Below are positions 1-8,246 of a stretch of 64,000 bases of DNA, piece by piece; position 1 is the stretch's first letter; every line of letters begins with the position of its first letter. The translations under genes were made by a program, and so were the position numbers. The DNA is from Clostridium bowmanii (GTDB lineage: Bacteria > Bacillota > Clostridia > Clostridiales > Clostridiaceae): assembly GCF_018861315.1 (NCBI RefSeq), contig NZ_JAHLDL010000014.1:56761-120760 (forward strand), written 5' to 3'. The notes under the pieces were generated by a model. That model had not been told where the DNA came from. It was given only the letters and a program-made list of their open reading frames with translations, and did not search any database.

Positions 1-2
1 AA

Positions 3-134
3 TTAGATAACGATTTTCATTTAGTAGTAAAAGGAAAAGTAGAAAAGCAAAATATTAAGGGAACTGTTGGAAATGGTAAGAAAACTATTAGAGTAGAGAC
101 CATTTCGGGGGATGCTGTTATTAATAAAAAATAA
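3..134 (+). CDS. C-terminal end of a DUF4097-like beta-strand repeat protein (partial)
   Basis: Only the last 43 codons are present; the 5' part lies outside the window. The frame is open from base 3 to a TAA at 132-134. The end of the peptide reads IRVETISGDAVINKK, which resembles the repeating beta-strand rungs of DUF4097 proteins (pattern I.V.TISGDI.I). These are usually small putative adhesin-like or membrane-associated proteins of unknown function in Firmicutes. A strong hairpin follows directly, so the transcription unit ends here. The family call rests on a short C-terminal piece and is tentative. Confidence 0.5.
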   Translation, partial: LDNDFHLVVKGKVEKQNIKGTVGNGKKTIRVETISGDAVINKK

Positions 135-144
135 ATCATTTTTT

Positions 145-192
145 AAAGAAACACACAGGCTAATTTATGAAAATTGGCCTGTGTGTTTCTTT
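145..192 (+). terminator. Rho-independent terminator after the partial DUF4097-like gene
   Basis: A perfect 16-bp stem (AAAGAAACACACAGGC at 145-160 pairing with 177-192) ends in TTTCTTT. It lies 10 bases after the stop codon of the upstream gene. The run of A at its left also gives a T-run on the minus strand, so it may also serve the minus-strand radical SAM gene that ends at 228. Confidence 0.85.
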
Positions 193-227
193 ATCGAAAA
201 TTTGTTATAGGTACTTAATCAATGATT

Positions 228-1115
228 CTACTTTGAAATATCGTTAAATTTCTTTCTGTAGCCGCACTTTCTGCATAATTCTTCAACAACTTCTCGCCTA
301 GAAAAACCATTGAAAATGTGGTTTGACCTTTGATTTTCAACTATTTCAGAAAATGGAGTTTTATGAATATTGCCTAGGTTAATTACACCTTCTCCATCAA
401 GGCAACAGGGTACTACTGTGCCATCTACTAATATGGCCACTTGGTTTCTAAGACCATAACAAAAACCTGGGCTATTGTCTTCTCGGGCGTTTAAATCTGG
501 CCACTGAAATTCATGGTCTTGATTTAAATAAACTTTATCACAAATTTTAATACCGTGACCTGCGTGTATTTCTTCTTCTATTTTGTAAGGTAAATTAAAA
601 GCCTTTTCAATTACAGACAGCAAGTAACGATTTTTATTAGCCTGAAGATTTGTTGTATTATCTACATCAAGGTTCCATAACCTTAGGGAAAACAAAGTAT
701 CAGTTATATTAAGGGCTTCTTTCACAAAGGAAATAATATTATTAACATATTCGTCCTTATTAGATTCGCCTTCATTGCCATCAAAACTATGCAAAGAAAA
801 ATTAATCTGTCTTAAGGCGGGCTTTAAAATTATTTTGTCTCGAACTTTGTTTATTAGTGTTCCATTGGTGGTTATATTAACCTTAAAACCTTTTTCATAA
901 CTTAAATCCAAGAATTCATCTAGTTTCGGATGTAAAAGTGGTTCTCCTTTAACATGAAAATATATATATTCCGTATGAGGTTTTATTCCATCTAATATTT
1001 TGCTAAAGGTTTCTAAGGTCATAAACTCAGGAGGCCTTCGAGTTTGTGGACAAAAACTACAAGAAAGGTTACATGCATTAGTAATTTCTATATAAAATTT
1101 TTTGAATCTTTTCAT
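228..1115 (-). CDS. Radical SAM protein with SPASM-like C-terminal cysteines
   Basis: 295 aa. The N-terminus carries the radical SAM cluster motif CNLSCSFC (C15, C19, C22), which binds the SAM-coordinating [4Fe-4S]. The TIM-barrel region follows, with FHVKGEPLLHP matching the usual GGEPL motif and NITTNGTL. A second set of cysteines near the end (C219, C237, C238, C281, C284) fits a SPASM domain with an auxiliary Fe-S cluster. Such enzymes mature peptides, act as anaerobic enzyme-activating proteins, or modify small molecules. No precursor peptide or partner enzyme is recognisable beside it, so the substrate is unknown. The ATG at 1115 is the only sensible start because the cysteine motif begins at residue 15. 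Confidence 0.85.
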   Translation of the reverse strand: MKRFKKFYIEITNACNLSCSFCPQTRRPPEFMTLETFSKILDGIKPHTEYIYFHVKGEPLLHPKLDEFLDLSYEKGFKVNITTNGTLINKVRDKIILKPALRQINFSLHSFDGNEGESNKDEYVNNIISFVKEALNITDTLFSLRLWNLDVDNTTNLQANKNRYLLSVIEKAFNLPYKIEEEIHAGHGIKICDKVYLNQDHEFQWPDLNAREDNSPGFCYGLRNQVAILVDGTVVPCCLDGEGVINLGNIHKTPFSEIVENQRSNHIFNGFSRREVVEELCRKCGYRKKFNDISK

Positions 1116-1355
1116 TTGTCATACTCCAATCGTAAATAAACTTTAGATGGTTCACAGTAAATATATAAATAGTAACATGATGATTTTAACATAAAATCGT
1201 TATAGATTGTATATATAGAAATTAAAGATTATTATGTATTACAAGAAAATAAATATAATTATTGATTTTAATAAGGCTCTAAGTTTATATATGAATAATA
1301 ATTTACTATAAAGCTAAAAATATAATAATTTTTAAATTACATTATAGTTAGTCTT

Positions 1356-1380
1356 TGCCATCCCTTTGGATGGCATTTTT
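1356..1380. terminator. Hairpin with T-run between two minus-strand genes
   Basis: TGCCATCC-CTTT-GGATGGCA (1356-1375) followed by TTTTT on the plus strand. The T-run lies on the plus strand, yet both flanking genes are on the minus strand. It sits 3 bases from the stop of the DTW gene and may still end that transcript; otherwise it stops plus-strand readthrough. The remaining intergenic sequence (1116-1355) is AT-rich, and I see no gene in it. Confidence 0.55.
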
Positions 1381-2011
1381 ACTTAACTTGGTGGCTACTT
1401 GATCCAGCCTTATAGCTCTTTAAAAATAGATTGAAAAACTCATTTATTACTTGTGAACTTTCAATCTCTCCATTTATTTTCAATGCTTCCATTGCGACTT
1501 CTATTGTGCATAAGTTACCATCTACCACACCTCGTCTCAAATCATAATTAGACTTGAAATTTGGCTCTAATGAAATGATTGGTAGTTTTTCTAGGTAAGC
1601 ACTTCTTCTAAATATTTTTCGAGCCTCTTTCCAGGTACCATCTATAATAATAAATGCGGGTATTTTTCTTGTATTCTTATATTTAACTTTACGGCTTTTA
1701 TTCTCATTATTTTCTATAGGAAAAAGTAAGAAAGGTTCATATATTTCATTATTTAAATTTGATATTAACGTCTCAGGTGTTTTTGTTCTTTCCCAAAGAA
1801 AAATTTCAGTGGAATTTGGATTAACTAGCTCTAATAGCCTTGCAGTATTAGAAGGTCTGTAAAGTTCTTTTTCCGTTGACAGAATCCAAATTTTCGCATC
1901 AGTTTTTATCTTAGGCGCACTATCACAAAGGCAATTTATAATTGGTAAGCCGCATGTGTTACAACTATCATATAGACTTGTTATTTGTTTTACTTTGTAA
2001 ATTGAATTCAT
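1379..2011 (-). CDS. DTW-domain protein, tRNA-uridine aminocarboxypropyltransferase family
   Basis: 210 aa. The DTW family installs acp3U on tRNA by transferring the aminocarboxypropyl group of SAM (TapT/YfiP in E. coli). The signature is visible as IIDGTWKEARKIFRRS in the middle of the protein, where D..TW is the defining motif. A zinc-ribbon-like group of cysteines at the N-terminus (C17, C20, C27, C29) is also typical. A later stretch with LRRG and LCTIEVAMEAL matches the conserved C-terminal part of the family. Length is normal. The gene stands alone, with a hairpin just downstream. Confidence 0.85.
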   Translation of the reverse strand: MNSIYKVKQITSLYDSCNTCGLPIINCLCDSAPKIKTDAKIWILSTEKELYRPSNTARLLELVNPNSTEIFLWERTKTPETLISNLNNEIYEPFLLFPIENNENKSRKVKYKNTRKIPAFIIIDGTWKEARKIFRRSAYLEKLPIISLEPNFKSNYDLRRGVVDGNLCTIEVAMEALKINGEIESSQVINEFFNLFLKSYKAGSSSHQVK

Positions 2012-2090
2012 AGTTCAATCATTACCTTTCTTTAGTACATTTATATTTAAAATCTACTCGTGATTATCTCAATTTGAATAAAACAATAAC

Positions 2091-2516
2091 TTACATTTGA
2101 GATCCGTAACCCATTCTATTAACAAGTCCTTGTATGGATAATAAATTTTCCTTTTGTTTTTTAATTCCCATACAAACTTTGTTGGCCTTCAATTTTAACT
2201 TTGTACCATCTTCCAAAGTGAAATACAGTTTTTTTCCTATTCCAAACATCCAATTAGATACTTTTGTTGATTTAACATATGACCTTGGTACAATGCTAGA
2301 ACCATTTGGTTTGCCTGACATACTCAAATTTATTAGTACTAACTCGTCTTCATTAAGACCCACAATATAAGATTTATTTGCTAATCCCGCCAGGCTTCCA
2401 AGAAGCATTGTCTTGGTAAAGTTAGCAGTTATAACACAATAAAAATAGTAGTAGGGTTTTAGTTTGTACCCCGTGCATTCAGATAACATTGCTTCAATCT
2501 TTTCATCATTTAACAT
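2091..2516 (-). CDS. Small PH-like domain protein (hypothetical)
   Basis: 141 aa from the start used here. The open frame extends upstream to 2609, but that part overlaps the preceding gene, and the ATG at 2516 has a good AAAGGAG about eight bases upstream. The body has alternating beta strands (YIVGLNEDELVLINLS, KLYFTLEDGTKLKLK) and a C-terminal helix. That pattern resembles small bacterial PH-like domains of the YokE type, which often serve as membrane-proximal or regulatory modules. No catalytic motif is visible. A hydrophobic stretch near residue 35 (MLLGSLAGLA) is too short to be a clear membrane span. It lies 49 bp after the AAC(3)-like gene and probably shares its transcript. The function is unknown. 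Confidence 0.6.
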   Translation of the reverse strand: MLNDEKIEAMLSECTGYKLKPYYYFYCVITANFTKTMLLGSLAGLANKSYIVGLNEDELVLINLSMSGKPNGSSIVPRSYVKSTKVSNWMFGIGKKLYFTLEDGTKLKLKANKVCMGIKKQKENLLSIQGLVNRMGYGSQM

Positions 2517-2565
2517 ATATAATTCTCCTTTATATTTTTTAGTGTTTAAAGTTAATAACAGGATT

Positions 2566-3393
2566 TTAGTTAAATCTATTACTTTGTAACCACTGTTTTG
2601 CAAAATCAACCCCTATTTTCATAGGAAACAACTTACATTGGGCCTTACCAACATTACCAAGTATTACGTTGTCTGTTGCTTGCAATGCCTTGCCTAGCTT
2701 CTTAAAATCATCATCAGAATTATAATCGAAATCTTCAAACCACTTCCAAGTTCTTTTATTATTTTCTATAATTGCCGCCCCCATTTTTGTTGTTGGCATT
2801 TTTTTATTTAGTGCTTCTGCAAGATGAAAGCATGTACAAGAATCATATCCTACTCCTAGTAAAAGTACTTTTGCTTTTAAATTATACATTTTACCTAAGG
2901 GGGATTCCATTCCAAATTGAGGTGTCAATTTATGATTATTTGTAATATCCTTGGCGAATTTTCCTTGAGATGCAAATGATACCTGTGGGTGATTGTACCT
3001 ATATACCTCAGGTAAGGTTCTGAATAATTCAGCAACACTACCCATTCCCCTAGTTTGTGTGAGATTTACATCAAAGGCTGGCATGCTATCATATATTGGT
3101 TGTAACCATTCATTAGGAACTGGTGGATTTTCCCATTCTGCTGGATCAGAGATTTCTCCGCTATGAGCAGGCATTATTAATGTTCCATTCTCATTAAGAA
3201 CTTGCCGAAGTGCAATTATAACTGCTACAACAATTGTAATAACTGCTACAAACATCATATTATAGTGATGGCTTCTTGCTGCTTCTTCAGATGCCCATTT
3301 TACTTGTGCCATATTAAAGATCATAAATATAAACATAGAAATAATACTTATTGCCACATGTATTAATAATGATTTTAGATTGTTTTTTACCAA
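2566..3393 (-). CDS. Membrane-segment / truncated AAC(3)-type acetyltransferase fusion
   Basis: 275 aa, starting at a TTG behind AGGGGGAG. From about residue 62 it reads as the antibiotic N-acetyltransferase (AAC(3)) family: ALRQVLNENGTLIMPAHSG, then DPAEWENPPVP, LTQTRGMGSVAELFR, HPQVSFASQGKFA, SPLGKMYNLKAKVLLLGVG and HLAEAL. The first 60 residues are wrong for that family. They hold two hydrophobic segments (about 8-28 and 46-65) where AAC(3) enzymes have the LGV..GD.vlVHSSL region that contributes to acetyl-CoA binding. The protein therefore looks like the 5' end of a small membrane protein gene joined in frame to the 3' two-thirds of an aac(3)-like gene. Enzyme activity is doubtful. A decayed gene lies next to it. 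Confidence 0.75.
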   Translation of the reverse strand: MVKNNLKSLLIHVAISIISMFIFMIFNMAQVKWASEEAARSHHYNMMFVAVITIVVAVIIALRQVLNENGTLIMPAHSGEISDPAEWENPPVPNEWLQPIYDSMPAFDVNLTQTRGMGSVAELFRTLPEVYRYNHPQVSFASQGKFAKDITNNHKLTPQFGMESPLGKMYNLKAKVLLLGVGYDSCTCFHLAEALNKKMPTTKMGAAIIENNKRTWKWFEDFDYNSDDDFKKLGKALQATDNVILGNVGKAQCKLFPMKIGVDFAKQWLQSNRFN

Positions 3394-3462
3394 GAAAAGC
3401 TCCCCCTAAACAATTAATTTTTAATCAAAGAAATTTTTGCTATAATGAGAAAAATTTTAATT

Positions 3463-3806
3463 TTATATAACTGTATTCAATTTTTCAGATGGATTAGCTA
3501 TGGTCAGTCCAAATTCATAGGAATGAATAAGTTCAATACACTTTCTGGTGTTCCCCAGTTTTTCTTCTAAGTGAATGTATGGATCACTCATTGCCCCAGT
3601 TCCTATCATACACTTCTTTCTTTTCCTTCGGAGCCCATCCTCTAAAACCTTTGGTGCATTAAGCTTTACTGCTATATCTTCAAAATCATGATGCAGCTGA
3701 TAGCATTTGCTCCTTGAATCGCAATAAATACAGCCATGAGTACAGCCACGGTATATATTATTCCATTTTGAGCTGATAAGATACCTTTTACCTCTGTTTC
3801 ATGCAT
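3463..3806 (-). pseudogene. Decayed SPL-family radical SAM gene (frameshifted and truncated)
   Basis: Reading the minus strand from ATG 3806 (behind AAGGAG) gives MHETEVKGILSAQNG. One base then appears to be missing near 3772, and the next frame continues NIYRGCTHGCIYCDSRSKCY, with later KVLEDGLRRKRKK, MIGTGAMSDPYIHLE and EFGLTIANPS. This is the N-terminal third of the spore-photoproduct-lyase-like radical SAM family, with its CX3CX2C cluster (GCTHGCIYC). It stops at 3463 after GLTIANPSEKLNTVI instead of continuing for the usual further 150 or so residues. The frameshift plus the truncation make it a pseudogene. Family members normally run about 290 aa. Confidence 0.8.
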
Positions 3807-4205
3807 AATGTTCTCCTTGTTGCTGAAATAATTTTTGTTAAATATACTTATTATAGGTACTGTTTAATACCGTAACATACTACTTTAGAATGGCATCTCA
3901 GGAAAACAATTTACTTGAATATTTTCACTACCACAATTAGCATATGCCATGACGATTTTCGCCTTGAAATTCCATTTTATATAGAACTATTCTACAAATA
4001 GTAAAAAAATCCTTTGTAATTCTCCAAAAGAGATATGCTTTAATGAGATAGCGAGCATTCAAAGTCATTATGCCCCGAGATAAAGGTGACATCTTAAAAT
4101 CTGCTCAGTATAAAGAATAGATAGAAGGTTTTATAATTAAAACAGAACATAACAATACTTATCTTCATAATATACATAACGTATTTATATTATGGAGGGA
4201 ATGTT
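3807..4205. other. Non-coding stretch with a possible gene remnant
   Basis: About 400 bp without an intact gene. On the minus strand, 3885-3986 is open for about 33 codons and ends in a plausible C-terminus (KAKIVMAYANCGSENIQ then VNCFPEMPF and a stop). I do not recognise the family; it may be the tail of another decayed gene. The 3' part (about 4100-4200) is AT-rich leader sequence of the StayGreen gene, ending in GGAGGG. Confidence 0.35.
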
Positions 4206-4652
4206 TTGAAAAAATTAAATTCTGAAAGTTTAAACGTTAATTTTGGAATTGGGACAAGTAAGACAGAACCAATTATTCCTAGAAAATATACCCTTACTCA
4301 TTCAGATATTACTGGAGAGTTATTTTTGACTATTGAAGCAAGATATGATTATGAGAAAATCACTGATATGAGGGATGAAGTGCTAGCAGAGTGGACTATG
4401 ACCAGTGAAGATTATGCTTTGATGGTTTATGTTATGGTAGATAATGAAAAGAACCCAGTAATGTCAGCTATCCGTAATGATATCTTTGTAAAAGAGCTCC
4501 CCTTAGCATTAGAGGCAATTGTTTATGGTGATAGGGAGCTTTTAAAGACTAACCGACATTTATACAAAGCACCTATTTATGTTAAATTTAATTCGGCTTA
4601 TCCTGTGTTTAATCGTCTAGAGCTATGGGGCACACTTTCAGATTATAAGTAA
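4206..4652 (+). CDS. StayGreen (SGR / Mg-dechelatase family) protein
   Basis: 148 aa from a TTG start 8 bases after ATGGAGGG; an ATG at 4201 is out of frame. The whole protein matches the StayGreen fold: PRKYTLTHSDITGELFLTI at the start, YDYEKITDMRDEVLAEW, then IRNDIFVKELPLALEAIVYGD and YVKFNSAYPVFNRLELWG. In plants SGR removes Mg from chlorophyll a. Bacterial homologues occur in non-photosynthetic species, and some show Mg-dechelatase activity on chlorophyll derivatives; their natural substrate is unknown. It converges on tspO, another tetrapyrrole-linked gene, 46 bp away. The family call is firm; the physiological role is not. Confidence 0.85.
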   Translation: MKKLNSESLNVNFGIGTSKTEPIIPRKYTLTHSDITGELFLTIEARYDYEKITDMRDEVLAEWTMTSEDYALMVYVMVDNEKNPVMSAIRNDIFVKELPLALEAIVYGDRELLKTNRHLYKAPIYVKFNSAYPVFNRLELWGTLSDYK

Positions 4653-4698
4653 AAATTGTATTCTCAAGAAAGCAGTCTTGAAATGCGTAGGAAATAAT

Positions 4699-5193
4699 TT
4701 AATTCATCATCCATATAGCATAATTTAAAACTCCAGCAAAGGATACCCAGGCTATATAAGGAATCATAAGATAAGCAGATGGTTTATCTATCCTATAAAA
4801 TTCAAAAGTAGTTAAAAGAATGAATACTAATAATAGAAGTAATTCTAAGAAAGCTATTGCATATAGTCTAAATCTGAAAAATACAATGGACCAAAGAAAG
4901 TTTAAAAATAGCTGAGAACAATATAAAATTAATGCTTTTGATACATCTTCCCCTGCTTTGCCTTTCATCCAAGTCCGATAAGCAGCTACACCCATTAAAA
5001 AGAATAGTATTGTCCATACTACAGGAAAAACTAAGCCGGGGGGTGAAAAGGGTGGTTTATTGAAATTTTTATAATCACTAGAGGCGGTCATACTCAAAAA
5101 TCCACTTAAAAAACCTACACCTTGCGTCAGTAGAATGCTAATAATAAGAGCGATAATGTTTTTTTCTCCGTTTACTTTGAAAATATTAAACAT
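4699..5193 (-). CDS. tspO: TspO/MBR family tryptophan-rich sensory protein
   Basis: 164 aa with five predicted membrane spans, the fold of the translocator protein family that binds porphyrins and cholesterol-like ligands. Diagnostic pieces are KPPFSPPGLVFPVVWTILF, MGVAAYRTW, LFLNFLWSIVFF, and the end IPYIAWVSFAGVLNYAIWMMN. The conserved W/N residues of the ligand cavity are retained. Start at ATG 5193 behind AAAGGAAG. In bacteria TspO binds or breaks down porphyrins and modulates tetrapyrrole or stress responses. It lies tail to tail with the StayGreen-family gene, and both families handle tetrapyrroles. Confidence 0.92.
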   Translation of the reverse strand: MFNIFKVNGEKNIIALIISILLTQGVGFLSGFLSMTASSDYKNFNKPPFSPPGLVFPVVWTILFFLMGVAAYRTWMKGKAGEDVSKALILYCSQLFLNFLWSIVFFRFRLYAIAFLELLLLLVFILLTTFEFYRIDKPSAYLMIPYIAWVSFAGVLNYAIWMMN

Positions 5194-5352
5194 AATTATC
5201 TTCCTTTCTAATAATATTTTAATAGAGTTCTTAGTCGAAAAAATATTATAACTATATATTTTATAATATATTTATTTAGGAGCGATTTTATACCTAAAGG
5301 GTTTTGGTAATTGGTGAAGTGTGTCACTCTTTTGTATTATAAAAACTAGGCA

Positions 5353-5405
5353 TAGAAAAAGTGTTGCTCTAAGATATATTAAAATCTAACTTAGAGCAAC
5401 ACTTT
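5353..5405 (-). terminator. Terminator of the zinc-ribbon gene
   Basis: A perfect 16-bp stem (AAAGTGTTGCTCTAAG at 5358-5373 with 5390-5405), followed on the minus strand by TTTTTC. The stem begins inside the stop codon of the zinc-ribbon gene. Confidence 0.85.
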
Positions 5406-5703
5406 ATTTTTTAGAATTCTTTGTAGCAGTTCTAGGTGGTTTTACAGTTTTCCATCTTTTTAATTTACAAGTATTTCTTGTTAAGAATTTTGCCACAAAT
5501 TTGGGAAGCTTCATTTCTATTATTTTATTAGTTACCATTTCTTTCATTTCAATTACAGTTATATCAGGTAAAGTAAATTCACCATTTTCATAGCAATGAA
5601 GGCAATACATTTCATTTAAGCTACCATCAGCTTCAGTTCCTGCATATTTTTCATCCTTATTTAAAGGCATTCCACAACTTTGACAATTAACATATTTCTT
5701 CAT
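5404..5703 (-). CDS. Small zinc-ribbon domain protein
   Basis: 99 aa. The N-terminal 40 residues form a putative zinc ribbon: CQSCGMPL, then GTEADGSLNEMYCLHCYENGEFTLPDIT, giving a CX2C...CX2C ligand set. This matches the short zinc-ribbon proteins annotated widely in clostridia, in which the first half binds zinc and a helical MI..M tail follows. The last 25 residues are strongly basic (KLKRWKTVKPPRTATKNSKK), which suggests nucleic acid contact, but this is inference. It is monocistronic with its own terminator. The function is not known. Confidence 0.8.
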   Translation of the reverse strand: MKKYVNCQSCGMPLNKDEKYAGTEADGSLNEMYCLHCYENGEFTLPDITVIEMKEMVTNKIIEMKLPKFVAKFLTRNTCKLKRWKTVKPPRTATKNSKK

Positions 5704-5818
5704 AATAGTTCACACTCCATCTCTAATATATAAATTGAATTTTTAATTACATTTTAACCTATAATATGTAACTTGAACATATAAATTCATAGAATTTTAT
5801 GATTTATTAGAAAATAAG

Positions 5819-6772
5819 CTACATATCAAACCATCCTTTACGTTTAAACCAAAAAAACATCTCTATTGCAATAATAGCCATGATTAATAAAATTACTAAA
5901 TAACCATATTTCCAAGTAAGTTCAGGCATGATTTCAAAATTCATACCGTAAACCCCGACGATAAACGTTAAGGGTATAAATATACTCGATATTACAGTTA
6001 AAAACATCATATGTTTATTCATTCGAGATGAATTAATGGACAAGTAATTATCACGCATATCAGAGGTTAATTCCCTATTAGAAGCTATCATATCCGATAG
6101 TTTAACTAAGTGATCATAAATATCAGAAAAATATAATTTATGTTCATGGAATCCTATTAGCCTTTCAGAGTTTGTTATTCTATATAATAAATCACGCATA
6201 GAATTTATAGTTCTACGCATCTTTAACAAGTCGCTCCGGATCTCAAAAATTTCATCCATAAGGCTTCGAATATGCTTTCTTGAAGCGTTATTTTCGATTT
6301 CATCTAATTTGTCTTGAATTTTATTAATAGCGGGGAAGAAGTAATCAACTATATTATCTAATATTTTATGGGCAATATAAGAAGGACCTTTATCCCAATT
6401 TTTGTTATCTGTTTTTACACTTTTCCAAGCTTCATCTAGTTCATTTAATTCAGTACTATGATAAGAAACGATGTACGAATTGTCTACAAAGAGCGAGATT
6501 TCTAATGGATCTAAAGTATCTTGATTTAGCGCATTAAGCACAAAATAATTATAATTATCATAATAATCTAGCTTTGGGTTATTGAATGAAAAAACACAAT
6601 CTTCTATGGATAACTGATGAAAATGAAAATGGGTAGATAATAAGGATATTTCCTCTTCAGTAGGATTATTAAAATCCATCCAATACCACAGTATGTTATC
6701 TTTTGATAAATCCTCTAAAGGTAAATCATAAACTATCTTTAAATCTTTTGTAATGGCTATTACGCGAATCAA
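5819..6772 (-). CDS. corA: CorA-type Mg2+/Co2+ transporter
   Basis: 317 aa, the usual CorA length. A cytoplasmic alpha/beta domain (SIEDCVF, DYYDNYNYFVLNAL) and long coiled helices (DEIENNASRKHIRSLMDEI, then EIRSDLLKMRRTINSMRDLL) precede two C-terminal membrane helices. The pore signature YGMN is at residues 275-278, followed by the MPEL loop and a basic C-terminus (FKRKGWFDM). CorA works as a homopentamer in the cytoplasmic membrane and carries Mg2+ inward. The ATG at 6772 starts the conserved beta strand. It is transcribed alone, divergently from the fatty acid operon, with 331 bp between the two genes. Confidence 0.93.
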   Translation of the reverse strand: MIRVIAITKDLKIVYDLPLEDLSKDNILWYWMDFNNPTEEEISLLSTHFHFHQLSIEDCVFSFNNPKLDYYDNYNYFVLNALNQDTLDPLEISLFVDNSYIVSYHSTELNELDEAWKSVKTDNKNWDKGPSYIAHKILDNIVDYFFPAINKIQDKLDEIENNASRKHIRSLMDEIFEIRSDLLKMRRTINSMRDLLYRITNSERLIGFHEHKLYFSDIYDHLVKLSDMIASNRELTSDMRDNYLSINSSRMNKHMMFLTVISSIFIPLTFIVGVYGMNFEIMPELTWKYGYLVILLIMAIIAIEMFFWFKRKGWFDM

Positions 6773-7027
6773 ATAAATCCATCCTTTCTATAGTGCTTTT
6801 ATTACTAATACAAATATTTATACATATTAAAACTGAATTTTTTAGTTATGAGATAATAAGCACATAATTAATTCATGACAATTTAATTATAATACAATAA
6901 GTACTAAAAACAATTAAAATATTAAACCAATAAATAATTTTAGAAACATAGTAAATACTAAGAAGTATGGAAAGATAAAACTCAATTATAATAAAATTTA
7001 TAAAGATAGTTATAAAATACTTTTATC

Positions 7028-7084
7028 TTGACATATACTATAAAAATATATATACTTTGACTATCAAACTATTTGAAAATCAAA
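7028..7084 (+). promoter_or_regulatory. Sigma-A promoter with tandem FabT-type operators, upstream of the fab operon
   Basis: TTGACA (7028-7033), a 17-bp spacer and TATACT (7051-7056) make a consensus promoter. The palindrome TTTGACTATCAAA (7056-7068) starts on the last base of the -10, and a second TTTGAAAATCAAA follows at 7072-7084, one and a half turns away. This matches the FabT box of streptococci and related Firmicutes. Binding would block initiation, giving repression by the MarR regulator encoded just downstream. The rest of the 331-bp gap (6773-7027) is AT-rich, with no gene seen. Confidence 0.8.
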
Positions 7085-7103
7085 GCAAAGGGAGAGGATA
7101 ATT

Positions 7104-8177
7104 ATGAAGTTACCTCCTTTAAAAATTGGAGAATTAATAGCACGTGTTCCTATAATTCAAGGTGGTATGGGCGTGGGAGTGTCTCTTTCCTCATTAGCAT
7201 CAGCAGTTGCAAATGAAGGTGGAATTGGGATAATATCTACTGCTCAAATTGGGTATAGGGAAAAAGACTTTGGAACTAATGCAAAGCAGGCAAACAAAAG
7301 AGCATTAAGAAATGAAATTATAAAAGCTAGAGAGTTAAGTCCTAAAGGTGTTATAGGAATAAATATTATGGTAGCTATGAATAATTATGAAGAATTAACA
7401 ACAGTTGCTTTAGAAGAAGGCATAGATATAATAATATCTGGTGCAGGCCTTGCACTTAATTTACCTAAAATAGCTAAAGGATTTAAAACGAAACTTGCGC
7501 CTATAGTATCCTCAGCAAAGGCAGCTACAGTTATATCAAAAATGTGGGATAGAAAAGATCAATGCGCCGCAGATTTAATTGTTGTAGAAGGGCCAGAAGC
7601 TGGTGGACATCTTGGTTTTTCTATGGAGTCACTTATAGAAAACAAAGCTCAAGACCTATTGGACATAGTTAAAGAAGTTATTGAAGCAATTAAGCCTTTT
7701 GAAGAAAAGTATAATAAAAAAATCCCAGTAGTAGCTGCTGGTGGAATTTATACTGGAGCTGATATTGCAGAACTTATAAAAATTGGTGCTGCAGGGGTAC
7801 AAATGGCTACTAGATTTGTTGCCACTGATGAATGTGATGCTAGTTTAGCATTTAAAATGGCATATATTAATTCGAAAAAAGAAGATATAAAGATAGTAAA
7901 AAGCCCTGTAGGCATGCCTGGAAGAGCTATTAATAATAAATTTATGAAGAGTGTTCAGGAAAATGGTTGTAAGGTAGATAAATGCTATTTATGTATTAAA
8001 GACTGTGATCCAAGACAAACCCCTTATTGTATTACAGAAGCGCTCATACAAGCAGTAAAAGGCAACTTAGACAGGGGACTTATTTTTGTAGGAAGTAACG
8101 CGGCAAAGGTAGATAAGATTGTTTCTGTTAAAGAACTTATGAGTGAACTTGTGGCAGAAGCAGAAATTAACCTTTAA
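7104..8177 (+). CDS. FabK-like / nitronate monooxygenase family FMN oxidoreductase
   Basis: 357 aa FMN-dependent TIM-barrel protein. Visible motifs are PIIQGGMGVGVSLSSLA, GGIGIISTAQIG, INIMVAM, the phosphate-binding GPEAGGHLG, and VVAAGGIYTGADIAELIKIGAAGVQMATRF. It differs from the second FabK in this operon by being longer and by a C-terminal cysteine cluster (CKVDKCYLCIKDCDPRQTPYC). It is the first gene behind a FabT-type operator. Candidate roles are a second enoyl-ACP reductase or a nitronate or other flavin oxidoreductase linked to lipid metabolism. Co-regulation with fatty acid synthesis favours a lipid role, but the sequence does not decide it. ATG 7104 follows GGGAGAGG. Confidence 0.8.
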   Translation: MKLPPLKIGELIARVPIIQGGMGVGVSLSSLASAVANEGGIGIISTAQIGYREKDFGTNAKQANKRALRNEIIKARELSPKGVIGINIMVAMNNYEELTTVALEEGIDIIISGAGLALNLPKIAKGFKTKLAPIVSSAKAATVISKMWDRKDQCAADLIVVEGPEAGGHLGFSMESLIENKAQDLLDIVKEVIEAIKPFEEKYNKKIPVVAAGGIYTGADIAELIKIGAAGVQMATRFVATDECDASLAFKMAYINSKKEDIKIVKSPVGMPGRAINNKFMKSVQENGCKVDKCYLCIKDCDPRQTPYCITEALIQAVKGNLDRGLIFVGSNAAKVDKIVSVKELMSELVAEAEINL

Positions 8178-8246
8178 CAATATATCTGCAGAGAGAGATT
8201 AAAATTTTGAATAATTGGGAATGTTCTTATGTTTGAAGTGAAAATA

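Noticed and set aside
2134..2370. Plus-strand frame of 78 aa opposite the PH-like gene.
   Set aside because: No ribosome binding site; composition is that of the complement of the minus-strand gene.
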